A DNA stretch of 64,000 nt, from the NCBI RefSeq assembly GCF_021311115.1, contig NZ_JAJTNP010000004.1:186001-250000 (forward strand), written 5' to 3'. The notes beneath the pieces were generated by a model. That model worked only from the letters and a program-made list of their open reading frames with translations, had not been told where the DNA came from and made no database searches. A program made the translations under genes and the position numbers. Position 1 is the stretch's first letter, and every line of letters begins with the position of its first letter. Source of the stretch: Chryseobacterium gwangjuense (lineage in GTDB: Bacteria; Bacteroidota; Bacteroidia; Flavobacteriales; Weeksellaceae). Positions 17,538-26,989 of the stretch are shown piece by piece.

Positions 17538-18824
17538 TTAGAAGTGTATGGAGAAAATATGATGATAATTTTCAAATCGATAACTGATTTCCCATTGTTG
17601 AAATCTGCAGATTTCACTAATAATGGCTAGTCCTAAACCGCTTCCATTATTGTCAGAAGAAAGTCTGGAAAACCTTTTAAAGAGTAAATCTGCATTCAGT
17701 TTTTCCGTTCCAGAATTGGAAACTTCAAAAAAAGATTCAGTTAAAACTACAGAAATTGAACCATCTTGGAGAGTATGTCGGATGACATTAACCAGCAAAT
17801 TATTAATAAGGATTTCACAGAGTCCGTTATTGCCTAAAACTTCAATTTTAGGATGAATAGATGAATGTACGGAGAGATTTTTTTGATTAAAATGTTCCTC
17901 AAACATTTCCAGACTTTGTTTTACCAGAACATCAAATTCAATTTTCTCCGAATTGTCAAACTGATTGTTGCCTATTTTTGCTAACAGGAGCAGGTTTCTG
18001 TTAATTCTGGAACTTCGTGTTAAAGCTTTGTTGATGTCTTCTGCAATCAGGTACTGTTCTTCTGTTAAATTTTCATTTTGAAGTAAAATATCTACTTTGT
18101 GTTTAATGATCGTTAAAGGAGTTTGCAATTCATGCGAAGCATTTTCGGTGAATTCTTTTTGATTCCGATATACGGAGACGCTATGTTCTATCAGTCTGTT
18201 TAATGATTCGTGAAGCTCTTCAAACTCGATGGTGTCTGTTTTTTCAAATTCAATTTGGGTATGCGTATTCAAGTTGAATTTTTTGAGTTTTTCTAAGGTG
18301 TTTCTGAAGGGTTTCCAGATACTCGAAGATAATTTTCGATTCAGAAATAACAAACCTGAAGCAATGATGATAAAGAAGAATACGGTTGTTATTGCAATGA
18401 CGGCAATAGTATCTTGAGATTCCTCAATATTGGTTTGTATCGTAAAAAGAAAGGGTTTGTTGTTAATGTGTACCGTTTTTTTTAAGCATCTGTAGCTTTC
18501 TATTTCGTATTTACCACCAAAGTTTTTTTGTTTTTCTATCGTAAAAGCTGAATCTTCATGAGAAGAATCTGCGGCAAGGTGTTCCAAATTCGTTTCAGGT
18601 TGAATATGATTCCAAAGCTGTATGCTTTTATACAATTCTTGATCAGAAAGCTTAAGGAGATTAAATTCATAAGCCGTTTTCTCTGCAATAGTCTTATTGT
18701 GTTCATCCAGCTCACCCTCCCAAATGCTATTGACAACCCAATAATAGATCGGAATACTTATTGTGAGTATAATAAGTACATAAAGTATAAAAGGCTTTGT
18801 CGCTTTGCTTAATAATGGTTTCAA
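17538..18824 (-). CDS. Sensor histidine kinase
   Basis: 428 residues: membrane helix about 12-32, a periplasmic sensor of about 100 residues, second helix about 140-162, linker, then HisKA with the phospho-acceptor His231 in ENASHELQTPL and a HATPase domain with N-box INNLLVNVIRHT, F-box LFKRFSR and G2 motif GSGLGLAI. It lacks a clear G1 DxGxG, having EVSNSGTE instead. It lies 35 bases downstream of its response regulator. Stimulus unknown. Confidence 0.88.
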   Translation of the reverse strand: MKPLLSKATKPFILYVLIILTISIPIYYWVVNSIWEGELDEHNKTIAEKTAYEFNLLKLSDQELYKSIQLWNHIQPETNLEHLAADSSHEDSAFTIEKQKNFGGKYEIESYRCLKKTVHINNKPFLFTIQTNIEESQDTIAVIAITTVFFFIIIASGLLFLNRKLSSSIWKPFRNTLEKLKKFNLNTHTQIEFEKTDTIEFEELHESLNRLIEHSVSVYRNQKEFTENASHELQTPLTIIKHKVDILLQNENLTEEQYLIAEDINKALTRSSRINRNLLLLAKIGNNQFDNSEKIEFDVLVKQSLEMFEEHFNQKNLSVHSSIHPKIEVLGNNGLCEILINNLLVNVIRHTLQDGSISVVLTESFFEVSNSGTEKLNADLLFKRFSRLSSDNNGSGLGLAIISEICRFQQWEISYRFENYHHIFSIHF

Positions 18825-18859
18825 GACGATATAAGTTACAATTAGTTATTAAATAATGA

Positions 18860-19534
18860 TTAGGAAATCCATTTGTAGCCGGTTCCGTAAACTGTTTTCA
18901 GGTAATGATTACAACCTGCATCATAAAGCTTTTTCTTTAAATTTTTAATGTGCGCATACACAAAATCATAATTGTCTAGCATATCGGCAAAATCTCCCGA
19001 TAAATGCTCTGCCAGTGTACTTTTTGAAATCACTTTATTTTTATTTCCGATAAAATAAATAAGCAGATCAAATTCCTTTTTGGTAAGCTCAATATTCTGA
19101 TTGTTGATAGAGACGGTTTTCGCTAAAAGATCAATTTGTAATTCATTTTGAATAATAATATTAGAATTATTAAACTGTTTTCTGCGGATAATAGAATAGA
19201 TTCTTGCCATTAATTCAGAAAGATGGAAAGGTTTGGTGAGATAATCATCTGCTCCCATTTGTAATCCTGTTATTTTATCTTCCAATGCATTTTTAGCAGA
19301 AACGATAATCACGCCGTCTTGTTTATTTTCTTTTTTTAAAGCTTCCAAAATATTAAGACCGTTTCCATCAGGAAGCATAATATCTAAAATGATACAGGCA
19401 TAATCAAAAGTCTCTATTTTGTTCATGGCTTCATGAAAAGTAGAGGCAAACTCACACAAATAGCTTTTTTCGGAAAGATATTCAGCAATACTTTTCGATA
19501 ATTCCGGCTCGTCTTCGATGATTAAAATTTTCAT
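18860..19534 (-). CDS. OmpR/PhoB-family response regulator
   Basis: 224 residues. Receiver domain with the acidic pocket EDE, phospho-acceptor Asp51 (IILDIMLPDGNG), Thr/Ser and Lys (TKPFHLSE about 100), followed by a winged-helix Trans_reg_C domain ending in YLKTVYGTGYKWIS. First gene of the two-gene operon with the histidine kinase. Targets are unknown; the neighbouring PAP2 and ggt genes are possible. Confidence 0.9.
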   Translation of the reverse strand: MKILIIEDEPELSKSIAEYLSEKSYLCEFASTFHEAMNKIETFDYACIILDIMLPDGNGLNILEALKKENKQDGVIIVSAKNALEDKITGLQMGADDYLTKPFHLSELMARIYSIIRRKQFNNSNIIIQNELQIDLLAKTVSINNQNIELTKKEFDLLIYFIGNKNKVISKSTLAEHLSGDFADMLDNYDFVYAHIKNLKKKLYDAGCNHYLKTVYGTGYKWIS

Positions 19535-19587
19535 ATTGCTAATGTATGATTACAATTTTGAAGAAATTTTGAACGAAATATGGGCAA

Positions 19588-21279
19588 TTATTCTACTGCT
19601 ACAGAATCATCACCACGGCCGTCTGCAACCGCATGAATATTTCCGTTGTTATCAATCAGAATCATTTCTGTTCTTCCTATAGATCCTCGTTTTTCCGTTT
19701 TGTAACCCAGTTTTTCAAGATCTTTAATGGTCGTTTCTGGAAAGTTTTTCTCAAATTCAACCGTTTCAGGAAGCCATTGATGATGGAATTTCGGAGCGTT
19801 TACCGAAGTATTGGCATTCAGTTTAAAATCAATAACATTTACGATCGACTGATATACAGAAGTTGGGATAGTGGTTCCTCCTGGAGTTCCGACAATCATA
19901 TAAGGTTTTTGGTTTTTTAAAACAATCGTTGGAGTCATGGAAGAAAGCATTCTTTTGCTGGGCTGAATAGAATTTGCTTCTCCTCCTACAGCTCCGAACA
20001 TATTCGGAACACCTGGTTTTACCGAAAAATCATCCATTTCATTATTTAAGAAAAATCCGGCTCCGGAAACAACAACTTTACTTCCGTATAGACCATTCAG
20101 AGTGGTTGTAACAGCTGCTGCATTTCCGTCTTTATCAATAACAGAAATATGAGTCGTTTCCGTAGATTCTTTCGGTTGTTGGATGATTTTCCCTACTTCC
20201 GAACTGGCTGTTGCTTTTTGAAAGCTGAAATTTTTCCATCTGCTTTTTAAATACTCATCAGAAATCAAATAGGAAGTTTTATCCTGAATAAAGTCCGGAT
20301 CACCCATATATTCGGCGCGGTCGGCAAAAGCTCTTCTTTCGGCTTCGGTCATGATTTGTACTGCTTGTGTAGAGTTTTGCTGATATTTTTCAAGATTTTC
20401 ATACCCCGCCATTTTAAGCATTTGAGCCAATAAAACTCCGCCACTTGAAGGTAATGGCATAGAAATAATCGTATTTCCTTTATAATCAAACTCTAAAGCT
20501 TTTCTTTCCACAACCTTGTAATTTTTTAAATCTTCCGGTGTAATAATTCCGTTCCCTTTTTTCATTTCAGCAACGAGAAGTTCTGCCGTTTTTCCTTCAT
20601 AAAACCCTTTTATACCCGATTTTTGAATTAATTTTAAGGTTTCTGCCAATTCCTTTTGCACCAGAATATCTCCTGCTTGCCAGGGAGCGTCTTTCACAAA
20701 AACTAGGGCGGATTGATTATGCTTTTGGAAATAAGGCTTATTGGAATTCAGTAAATTGGCTTCCTGCTCTGTGATAGCAAATCCCTTTTCTGCAAGGTCA
20801 ATAGCCGGCTGAATGATTTTCTCCATAGGAAGATGTCCATATTTTGAAGTTGCAAAAAAACCGGCAACACTTCCCGGAATTCCTACGGCTAATCTTCCGT
20901 TTTGTGATAAATCGGTATTGGCTTTCCCCGTTTTATCGAGATACATGTCTCTTGATGCTTTTTTGGGAGCGGTTTCGCGATAATCAATCGTGAATTTTTC
21001 ACCGGTATTTTTTACTCCGACCAGAAATCCGCCACCACCGATATTTCCAGCTTGAGGATAAACTACCGCTAAAGCATATTGGGTCGCAATAATAGCATCA
21101 TAAGCATTTCCTCCCATTCTCAGAATTTTTGCTCCGGCTTCACTGGCAAGGGGGTGAGCGGAAACTACCACTCCTTTATTTTTTACTTTTACCTCTTTTA
21201 TAATCGTAATATCCGTGTATTGTGCTGAAAAAGAGACAGAAAATAGAATAAATGCTATGGCAATTTTTTTCATTTGCAA
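19588..21279 (-). CDS. ggt: Gamma-glutamyltransferase
   Basis: Cleaves the gamma-glutamyl bond of glutathione and related peptides. 563 residues with a signal peptide (to about residue 20, FSAQ), so periplasmic or secreted. The proenzyme self-cleaves before the Thr of STETTHISVIDKDGNA; the small subunit carries FLNNEMDDFS and the lid/oxyanion region RMLSSMTPTIV. The substrate pocket region YRETAP is present in the large subunit. Start is the first ATG, or the Met two codons later. Alone on its strand, divergent from the threonine dehydrogenase. Confidence 0.93.
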   Translation of the reverse strand: MQMKKIAIAFILFSVSFSAQYTDITIIKEVKVKNKGVVVSAHPLASEAGAKILRMGGNAYDAIIATQYALAVVYPQAGNIGGGGFLVGVKNTGEKFTIDYRETAPKKASRDMYLDKTGKANTDLSQNGRLAVGIPGSVAGFFATSKYGHLPMEKIIQPAIDLAEKGFAITEQEANLLNSNKPYFQKHNQSALVFVKDAPWQAGDILVQKELAETLKLIQKSGIKGFYEGKTAELLVAEMKKGNGIITPEDLKNYKVVERKALEFDYKGNTIISMPLPSSGGVLLAQMLKMAGYENLEKYQQNSTQAVQIMTEAERRAFADRAEYMGDPDFIQDKTSYLISDEYLKSRWKNFSFQKATASSEVGKIIQQPKESTETTHISVIDKDGNAAAVTTTLNGLYGSKVVVSGAGFFLNNEMDDFSVKPGVPNMFGAVGGEANSIQPSKRMLSSMTPTIVLKNQKPYMIVGTPGGTTIPTSVYQSIVNVIDFKLNANTSVNAPKFHHQWLPETVEFEKNFPETTIKDLEKLGYKTEKRGSIGRTEMILIDNNGNIHAVADGRGDDSVAVE

Positions 21280-21329
21280 ATTTTATATCCTAATTTACAA
21301 TTTTGTTTTAAGATAGGGTTTAAAATATT

Positions 21330-21337
21330 TATTTTTG
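21330..21337 (+). promoter_or_regulatory. -7 element for the threonine dehydrogenase gene
   Basis: TATTTTTG (consensus TAnnTTTG), 26 bases before the ATG at 21364. Confidence 0.45.
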
Positions 21338-21363
21338 CTCAAATCAACTAATTATTAAGTAAA

Positions 21364-22329
21364 ATGGAATCCTATACGGAAAGAATACTGATTACAGGTG
21401 CTTTGGGACAAATTGGCACCGAACTTACGAACAGACTTGTTGAAATTCACGGAGCGGACAATGTAGTGGCTTCCGGGCTGGACAGATGGCAAAAGGGAAT
21501 TACTTCTGCGGGTCATTACGAAAGAATGGATGTTACCAATACACAATTGGTAAGACAGATCATCAAAGATTATGAAATTACAACGGTTTATCATTTGGCT
21601 TCATTATTATCAGGAACGTCAGAAAAACAGCCGATTTTTGCTTGGAAACTGAATCTTGAGCCTCTTCTTCATTTTTGTGAATTGGCAAAAGAAGGGTTGC
21701 TTAAAAAGATTTTCTGGCCAAGTTCTATTGCGGTGTTCGGAAAAGGAATTCCTAAAGAAAATGTAGAGCAGGATGTAGTATTGAACCCGACAACGGTTTA
21801 CGGAATTTCTAAAATGGCAGGAGAAAAATGGTGCGAATATTATTTCGATAAATATGGAGTAGATGTGAGAAGTATCAGATATCCTGGATTGATTTCATGG
21901 AAAACTCCTGCAGGTGGCGGAACTACTGACTACGCTGTTGAAATTTTTTATGAAGCAATTGAAGAAGGAAAATATACAAGTTTCATTTCAGAAAATACAG
22001 GAATGCCTATGTTGTATATGGATGATGCAATTAATGCAACGCTGAAATTAATGGAAGCTCCGTCAGAAAATCTTACGGTTCGTTCTTCTTATAATTTGGG
22101 TGGAATGTCATTTACTCCGAAAGAATTGGCAGAAGAAATTAAGAAAGAAATTCCAGGTTTCGAGATCGATTATAAACCGGATTTCAGACAGGCGATTGCG
22201 GATTCTTGGCCGGCTTCGATTGATGATTCTATTGCGAAAAAAGATTGGGGGCTGACTTATGATTTCGGAATTTCTGAAATGTCAAAAGATATGATTAAGA
22301 ACCTGAAAGTAAAATTAGGTAAAAATTAA
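21364..22329 (+). CDS. L-threonine 3-dehydrogenase, short-chain (GalE-like) type
   Basis: 321 residues; an NAD-dependent epimerase-fold enzyme with GALGQIGTEL at the N-terminus and the catalytic YGISK (Tyr-X-X-X-Lys) of the extended SDR family. The WPSSIAVFG, RYPGLISWKTPAGGGTTDYAVEIFY and YMDDAI blocks match the SDR-type threonine dehydrogenases known from flavobacteria, which oxidise L-threonine to 2-amino-3-ketobutyrate. The partner 2-amino-3-ketobutyrate CoA ligase is not in the window. Another NAD-dependent epimerase cannot be fully excluded. Confidence 0.85.
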   Translation: MESYTERILITGALGQIGTELTNRLVEIHGADNVVASGLDRWQKGITSAGHYERMDVTNTQLVRQIIKDYEITTVYHLASLLSGTSEKQPIFAWKLNLEPLLHFCELAKEGLLKKIFWPSSIAVFGKGIPKENVEQDVVLNPTTVYGISKMAGEKWCEYYFDKYGVDVRSIRYPGLISWKTPAGGGTTDYAVEIFYEAIEEGKYTSFISENTGMPMLYMDDAINATLKLMEAPSENLTVRSSYNLGGMSFTPKELAEEIKKEIPGFEIDYKPDFRQAIADSWPASIDDSIAKKDWGLTYDFGISEMSKDMIKNLKVKLGKN

Positions 22330-22413
22330 TTTACTTAAATTTAACTTTAAATAAATTGTTTTTTAACATCTGATTATTAATTGAATATAAATTTTATATA
22401 AACTTTACTTTAA

Positions 22414-23166
22414 ATGATTTTATTAACCTTTAACATCGTGAACATGGAAACTGAATCTAAAAAAAGCATTCGGATTTCTGATGATGAGAGGTTGAAGATC
22501 ACAGAAGATAATACAAAAGCTGTTCTCAGGATTTTAGATCTTCACGATGTAAAGGCAAGTTTTTTTATTGAAATATCTATTGTTGAAAAACTACAAAATC
22601 TACTAAAAGCAATTTCATCCAAAGGGCATGAAATTGCTTTTTATAATCAGAGCTCCAATCTTCATCGTATTGAAGAAACAAAGAAATGGAGTCAGGATTT
22701 TTTAGAAAAACAGATTAGAGGAATTCGTCAGAAAGAGGTTAAGCTACCTCAGGAAGATTTGAAAATGTTGGAATTTAATTATGTTTCCAATATTGATCAT
22801 GCAGATATTCTTTTCCCTTTTAAACGTCTGAAAAGAGATACGGAAATCTCCGAAGAAGATGGATTGAGCATTGTTCCGGAAAGTATTTCTCCTTACAGTC
22901 AGTTGCCGTATAATGATTTTGTTTTTCAGATGTTGCCTATGAAGTATTATCAGAATATGGTTTTTGAAACCTTGAAAAATGATGATTTTGTTCTGATCTA
23001 TCTTAATTCTTGGCAGTTTACAGATTTAAAAAAGTATCAGTTTGATCTTCCTTTTTACAGGAAACTGAATGCGGGAAAAAAAATGGAGGACAAACTAGAT
23101 GCCCTCCTTACCTGGATCAACGAGAAAGAATTGGCTACTTCTCGCATGAAAGATTATATTTTTTAG
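22414..23166 (+). CDS. Degenerate polysaccharide deacetylase-like protein
   Basis: 250 residues. The layout is that of a NodB-type deacetylase (MILLTF start, KASFF strand, KGHEIAF strand), but the catalytic Asp after MILLTF is Asn (LTFNIV), and the metal-binding H-S/T-x-x-H of the third motif is replaced by YNQSSNLH. So metal binding and deacetylation are unlikely. The second half has no recognised domain. The gene has no coding disruption, so it is probably an expressed pseudo-enzyme, possibly a carbohydrate-binding or regulatory relative (inference). It lies 84 bases after the threonine dehydrogenase gene. Confidence 0.6.
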   Translation: MILLTFNIVNMETESKKSIRISDDERLKITEDNTKAVLRILDLHDVKASFFIEISIVEKLQNLLKAISSKGHEIAFYNQSSNLHRIEETKKWSQDFLEKQIRGIRQKEVKLPQEDLKMLEFNYVSNIDHADILFPFKRLKRDTEISEEDGLSIVPESISPYSQLPYNDFVFQMLPMKYYQNMVFETLKNDDFVLIYLNSWQFTDLKKYQFDLPFYRKLNAGKKMEDKLDALLTWINEKELATSRMKDYIF

Positions 23167-23236
23167 AGTTTCGTGGTGGATCCGGATTTATTGGAACCTC
23201 AAAATCTCGAATCTGGTATCTCGTAACCCATTATCT

Positions 23237-24442
23237 CTAACTCAATTCAAAAAGTGTAATTTCCGGAAGAACTCCGACTCTTCCCGGATATCCCAATACT
23301 CCAAAACCTCTGTTGACGTACAATAGTTTTCCGGCACTTTCATATAAATCTGCCCATTTTGGGTATTTGTACTGAACTGGAGACCATTTTACATTTTTCA
23401 GATCCAAACCAAACTGCATTCCGTGTGTATGACCGGAAAGCGTCAAGTGGATGTTCGAAGGATGTTCTTTTACTACATAATCGAAGTGAGTAGGGTCATG
23501 GCTCATTAATATTTTTGTTGCGTCTTTTGGAATGTCTTTTAAAGCGTCATCCAGTCTTCCGAATTGTGGAAAAGGTTTCAATCCCCAGTTTTCAACACCT
23601 AGAATGTATAATTTTTCACCGTTTTTATCAATAATTCTGTGCTCGTTTCGAAGCATATCAAAACCGGCTTGCTTTTCATAGTTAATAAGTGTTTCTAGGT
23701 TCTGTTTTTTTGCAGCTGCAGATTCCCAGTTTACGTAATCGCCGTAATCGTGGTTTCCCAGCACGGCAAACTTGCCGTCTTTTGCTTTAATTTTAGAAAA
23801 CAATGGAATAAATGGTTTGAATTCATCCGCAACATTATTTACCATATCTCCCGTGAATAAAACCAAATCAGGGTTTTGTTCATTAATCAGATTGATGGCA
23901 TGTTCCAATTTGCTGGGATCAGAGAAGCTTCCGCTGTGAACATCTGAAATTTGAATGATTTTATACCCTTTAAAACTTTTAGGAAGGTTGGTGAAATTAA
24001 TTCGTACTCTTCTTACTTTGTGTCGGTATTTCCCAAATGTAATTCCGTCGATAAATAAGCCGGAAAGCACTCCGCCTAATCCTAATCCTACTAAACTTAA
24101 GAATTTCCTTCTTTCAGGAAAAAAGTTTTCAGTAGGTCGTGTTAATCCTATTAAATAACCTCCGGCTCTGAAAATATCATCAATTAATAAAAATAAAACG
24201 ATGAACACTTTAGGAAGAATAAAAACCAAAAATAGAGAGATCATGATTTGAGCTCTTGCTGTACTTCTGTCAGCTCTGCTGAAATGGGTGACCTCGTAAG
24301 CGAAAATACCATAAATGATTAAAGATACTGCCCAATAAGCAGTTCTTATCCAGAAGTTATCTGTCAATGTTTTTATTGCCTGATAAATGTATACTTCTAA
24401 AAATAAAAAAATGGCGGCAATAATTAAAAAATTTCTCTGCAT
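23237..24442 (-). CDS. Membrane-anchored metallophosphoesterase (YkuE/YaeI-like)
   Basis: Start set at 24442 (MQRNFLIIAA); the ATG at 24463 adds seven residues and lies in the upstream terminator. About four membrane helices (residues 1-115) precede a calcineurin-like phosphoesterase domain with all metal motifs: ISDVHSGSF, FTGDMVNN, LGNHDYGDY, MSHDPTHFD, LSGHTHGMQ. The family includes phospholipid-type phosphodiesterases such as YaeI (UDP-2,3-diacylglucosamine pyrophosphatase-like). Substrate not determined. Confidence 0.85.
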   Translation of the reverse strand: MQRNFLIIAAIFLFLEVYIYQAIKTLTDNFWIRTAYWAVSLIIYGIFAYEVTHFSRADRSTARAQIMISLFLVFILPKVFIVLFLLIDDIFRAGGYLIGLTRPTENFFPERRKFLSLVGLGLGGVLSGLFIDGITFGKYRHKVRRVRINFTNLPKSFKGYKIIQISDVHSGSFSDPSKLEHAINLINEQNPDLVLFTGDMVNNVADEFKPFIPLFSKIKAKDGKFAVLGNHDYGDYVNWESAAAKKQNLETLINYEKQAGFDMLRNEHRIIDKNGEKLYILGVENWGLKPFPQFGRLDDALKDIPKDATKILMSHDPTHFDYVVKEHPSNIHLTLSGHTHGMQFGLDLKNVKWSPVQYKYPKWADLYESAGKLLYVNRGFGVLGYPGRVGVLPEITLFELS

Positions 24443-24454
24443 AATTAAATGTAA

Positions 24455-24488
24455 AAAAAGCACAAAGAATAATTTCCCTGTGCTTTTT
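24455..24488 (-). terminator. Rho-independent terminator of the KAS III-like gene
   Basis: Arms AAAAAGCACA / TGTGCTTTTT (24455-24464 with 24479-24488), T-run in the minus-strand sense, downstream of the stop at 24512 and before the metallophosphoesterase start. Confidence 0.75.
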
Positions 24489-24511
24489 TATATTTTAAAT
24501 TAAAAATAATA

Positions 24512-25579
24512 TTAAGGAAATCTATAAACGATAGCATTGATATTCATTCCGGCACCAACCGAAGTCATCACAATGTTACCTTTATCTTTAAACGATTGAC
24601 CCTCCATTTTTCCTTTAATTATTAAATCATACATGGTAGGAATTGTTGCTACAGAAGAGTTTCCAAGATCTTGGATCGTCATTGGAGAGACGGCATGGTC
24701 GTAATCCTTCACGCCGTAAAGTTTGTGTAGTCTTTCGATCATGGCATAATCCATCTTGGCATTTGCCTGGTGGATTAAGATTTTGTTGATATCTTCAATA
24801 GACAGACCTGCGTCTTCAATAGTTTCTTTAATAGCTGCAGGAACGTTTTTAAGAGCGTACTCATAAATTTTTCTTCCCTGCATTCTTACAAATAAACGCG
24901 TTTGATCAGTGTCTTTATTGATCGAAGGTCCGTTTGCTAAATAATCAAGTTCAATACCATTATCACAAATTGTATTGTGAGCAATGATTCCTACGTTTTC
25001 TTCATCAGTAGCTTTTACTACAACTGCTCCGGCTCCGTCTGCAAAGATCATTCTGTTTCTGTCGGATGGATCCGTTACCCTGCTTAATGTTTCTCCTCCG
25101 ATTACTAGGATGGTTTTTGCTGATCCTGCCTTGATTAAAGTATTAGCCAAAATCATGGCTTCCACCCATCCCGGACATCCGAAAACCATATCATAAGTCA
25201 CGCATTTTCTGTTTCTAATACCTAACTTGTTTTTTACTCTCGCAGCTATTGTAGGCATAAAATCGGCGTAACCATTCGCTGTGACCTCCCCGAAGTTACT
25301 TGCGTAAATAATATAGTCTAGTTCTTCCTGATCTATTTTTGCGTCTGCAATAGCAATTTTTGCAGCTTCATAACCGATTTGTGAATTCGAAAGACCTTCC
25401 TCTATAAATCTCCTGTTTTCTATTTCTGTGATTTCTACAAATTTCGCAATAGTTTCCTCAGCAGGCTTGTCAATCTTAACCCCGTCTTCTGAATAAAACT
25501 CTGAATCTAGAAAATAATCTCTCCCAATAACCCTTGTAGGAAGGTAAGATCCAGAACCAATAATGATCGTATTCGGCAT
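24512..25579 (-). CDS. 3-oxoacyl-ACP synthase III family protein (FabH-like)
   Basis: 355 residues of the thiolase fold. The Cys-His-Asn triad is visible: Cys135 in YDMVFGCPGWVEA, His in LIHQANAKMD, and Asn in LGNSSVATIPTM. The length exceeds plain FabH by about 25 residues and the active site block YDMVFGCPGW differs from the usual ACSGF; such paralogues occur in flavobacteria, some linked to aryl polyene/flexirubin or other lipid products. No pathway genes are adjacent, so a role is not assigned. A TAACTTTG -7 element lies upstream at 25607-25614. Confidence 0.82.
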   Translation of the reverse strand: MPNTIIIGSGSYLPTRVIGRDYFLDSEFYSEDGVKIDKPAEETIAKFVEITEIENRRFIEEGLSNSQIGYEAAKIAIADAKIDQEELDYIIYASNFGEVTANGYADFMPTIAARVKNKLGIRNRKCVTYDMVFGCPGWVEAMILANTLIKAGSAKTILVIGGETLSRVTDPSDRNRMIFADGAGAVVVKATDEENVGIIAHNTICDNGIELDYLANGPSINKDTDQTRLFVRMQGRKIYEYALKNVPAAIKETIEDAGLSIEDINKILIHQANAKMDYAMIERLHKLYGVKDYDHAVSPMTIQDLGNSSVATIPTMYDLIIKGKMEGQSFKDKGNIVMTSVGAGMNINAIVYRFP

Positions 25580-25606
25580 TCGTTTATATGATTTTTTTTA
25601 AAGACG

Positions 25607-25614
25607 CAAAGTTA
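25607..25614 (-). promoter_or_regulatory. -7 element for the KAS III-like gene
   Basis: On the minus strand this reads TAACTTTG, matching TAnnTTTG, 27 bases before the ATG at 25579. Confidence 0.45.
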
Positions 25615-25651
25615 ATAATTAATATTAATAACGGAGAATTAAAAATATTAT

Positions 25652-25659
25652 TAAATTTG
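25652..25659 (+). promoter_or_regulatory. -7 element of the ubiE-porT operon
   Basis: TAAATTTG matches TAnnTTTG, 22 bases before the ATG at 25682. No convincing -33 was placed. Confidence 0.45.
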
Positions 25660-25681
25660 CAAAAATTGTACTTTACAATCT

Positions 25682-26251
25682 ATGAAAAACAATTCGTCCT
25701 TAAAAGGCTTACTGATTGCAATTCTGGTGTTTATTATTGCCTTTGGGGTCTACTTCTTTTTTTTAGCAAAGAAGAATTATTTTGTGGTAGATAACCCTAC
25801 GCCCGATACCTACTATTATAAGATTAATAACGGTTCTGAAGGAATTGTTGCCGGTGGACAGTTTGTACATGTAGATTTAAACCAAGGGAAAAATTCTATT
25901 CAAGTTTTCGATAAAAATAAAAAGTTACTTTACGATTCAGCGTTTGAAGTTAATAAGATTCGTGGACTGATTAATATTGCACATCAGGATTATTATGTGA
26001 ATGATCAATATTATGGATACAATCTTAAAAAAGATTCATTACTTTTGGCTCTTGATAAGACTACAATCGATGGTAAGGCGTATTATGGAGGAGCGAGACG
26101 CTTCAATAAACTGTACACCGAAGATTTTTATTATAATGTAGATGAAGATTATGATAAAATTATTAAAAACATTCAAAAGGTAGAATCCAGATCGAAGATT
26201 TTCAGAAAACAGGATTACCTTAATTATTATAAAGAATATTACAAGTTTTAA
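25682..26251 (+). CDS. Conserved hypothetical membrane-anchored protein
   Basis: 189 residues: one N-terminal membrane helix (about 9-27) with the remainder outside the cytoplasm, rich in Tyr, Lys and Asp, with no recognised domain. Three bases separate it from ubiE and four from ubiE to porT, so it heads that operon. The position beside porT suggests an envelope role, but nothing in the sequence proves it. Confidence 0.65.
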   Translation: MKNNSSLKGLLIAILVFIIAFGVYFFFLAKKNYFVVDNPTPDTYYYKINNGSEGIVAGGQFVHVDLNQGKNSIQVFDKNKKLLYDSAFEVNKIRGLINIAHQDYYVNDQYYGYNLKKDSLLLALDKTTIDGKAYYGGARRFNKLYTEDFYYNVDEDYDKIIKNIQKVESRSKIFRKQDYLNYYKEYYKF

Positions 26252-26254
26252 GTT

Positions 26255-26986
26255 TTGACAAAAGATATCAACCAAGTTACTCCCTACAATTCTGAGGCTA
26301 CAAAGAAAAGCCAGGTAGAGGATATGTTCGACAATATTGCACCAAAATACGATCTTCTTAATCGTGTTTTATCTCTGAAAATTGATGTTTTGTGGAGAAA
26401 TACTTTGGTGAAATGGATGAAAAATGACCAACCGCAAGAAGTGCTGGATGTGGCTACAGGAACGGGAGATTTAGCAATTACAATAGAAAAAGGAACAGGT
26501 TCTAAAGTAATTGGTTTAGATTTATCGCAACAAATGTTAAATGTTGGCGTTATTAAAATAAAAAAACTTAATTTAGACGGCAAAATTTCCATGCAAAAGG
26601 GAGATGCAGAAAATTTACCTTTCGAGGACAATAGATTTGATGCTGTTTCCGTTGCATTTGGAGTAAGGAATTTTGAGAACCTTACCAAAGGGTTAGCAGA
26701 ATTAAGAAGAGTAGTTAAAGATAACAAGAGTGTTTATATACTGGAGTTTTCAAAGGTTGAGGGGTTCTTAGGGCCATTTTATATGTTTTATTTCAAAAAT
26801 ATATTACCTGCTATAGGCAGACTGGTTTCAAAAGATAATAGGGCATATACATACCTTCCGGATTCTGTAAATGCTTTTCCTTTCGGGGAAAAGATGAGAC
26901 AAATTCTTTTAGATACAGGATTTAAAAAAGTTGAATATAAAAAACTAAGTTTAGGTATAGCCACAATTTATAAAGCAACAAAGTAA
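26255..26986 (+). CDS. ubiE: Demethylmenaquinone methyltransferase (MenG/UbiE)
   Basis: Last step of menaquinone synthesis: SAM-dependent C-methylation of demethylmenaquinone. 243 residues. Start codon is TTG at 26255, three bases after the previous stop; the first ATG would remove the conserved N-terminus through the FDNIAPKYDLLNRVLSL block. SAM motif I is VLDVATGTGDLA, and the family signatures RYDLLN, GVRNFEN and LEFSK are present. The ubiE-porT neighbourhood is common in flavobacteria. Confidence 0.92.
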   Translation: MTKDINQVTPYNSEATKKSQVEDMFDNIAPKYDLLNRVLSLKIDVLWRNTLVKWMKNDQPQEVLDVATGTGDLAITIEKGTGSKVIGLDLSQQMLNVGVIKIKKLNLDGKISMQKGDAENLPFEDNRFDAVSVAFGVRNFENLTKGLAELRRVVKDNKSVYILEFSKVEGFLGPFYMFYFKNILPAIGRLVSKDNRAYTYLPDSVNAFPFGEKMRQILLDTGFKKVEYKKLSLGIATIYKATK

Positions 26987-26989
26987 CCT

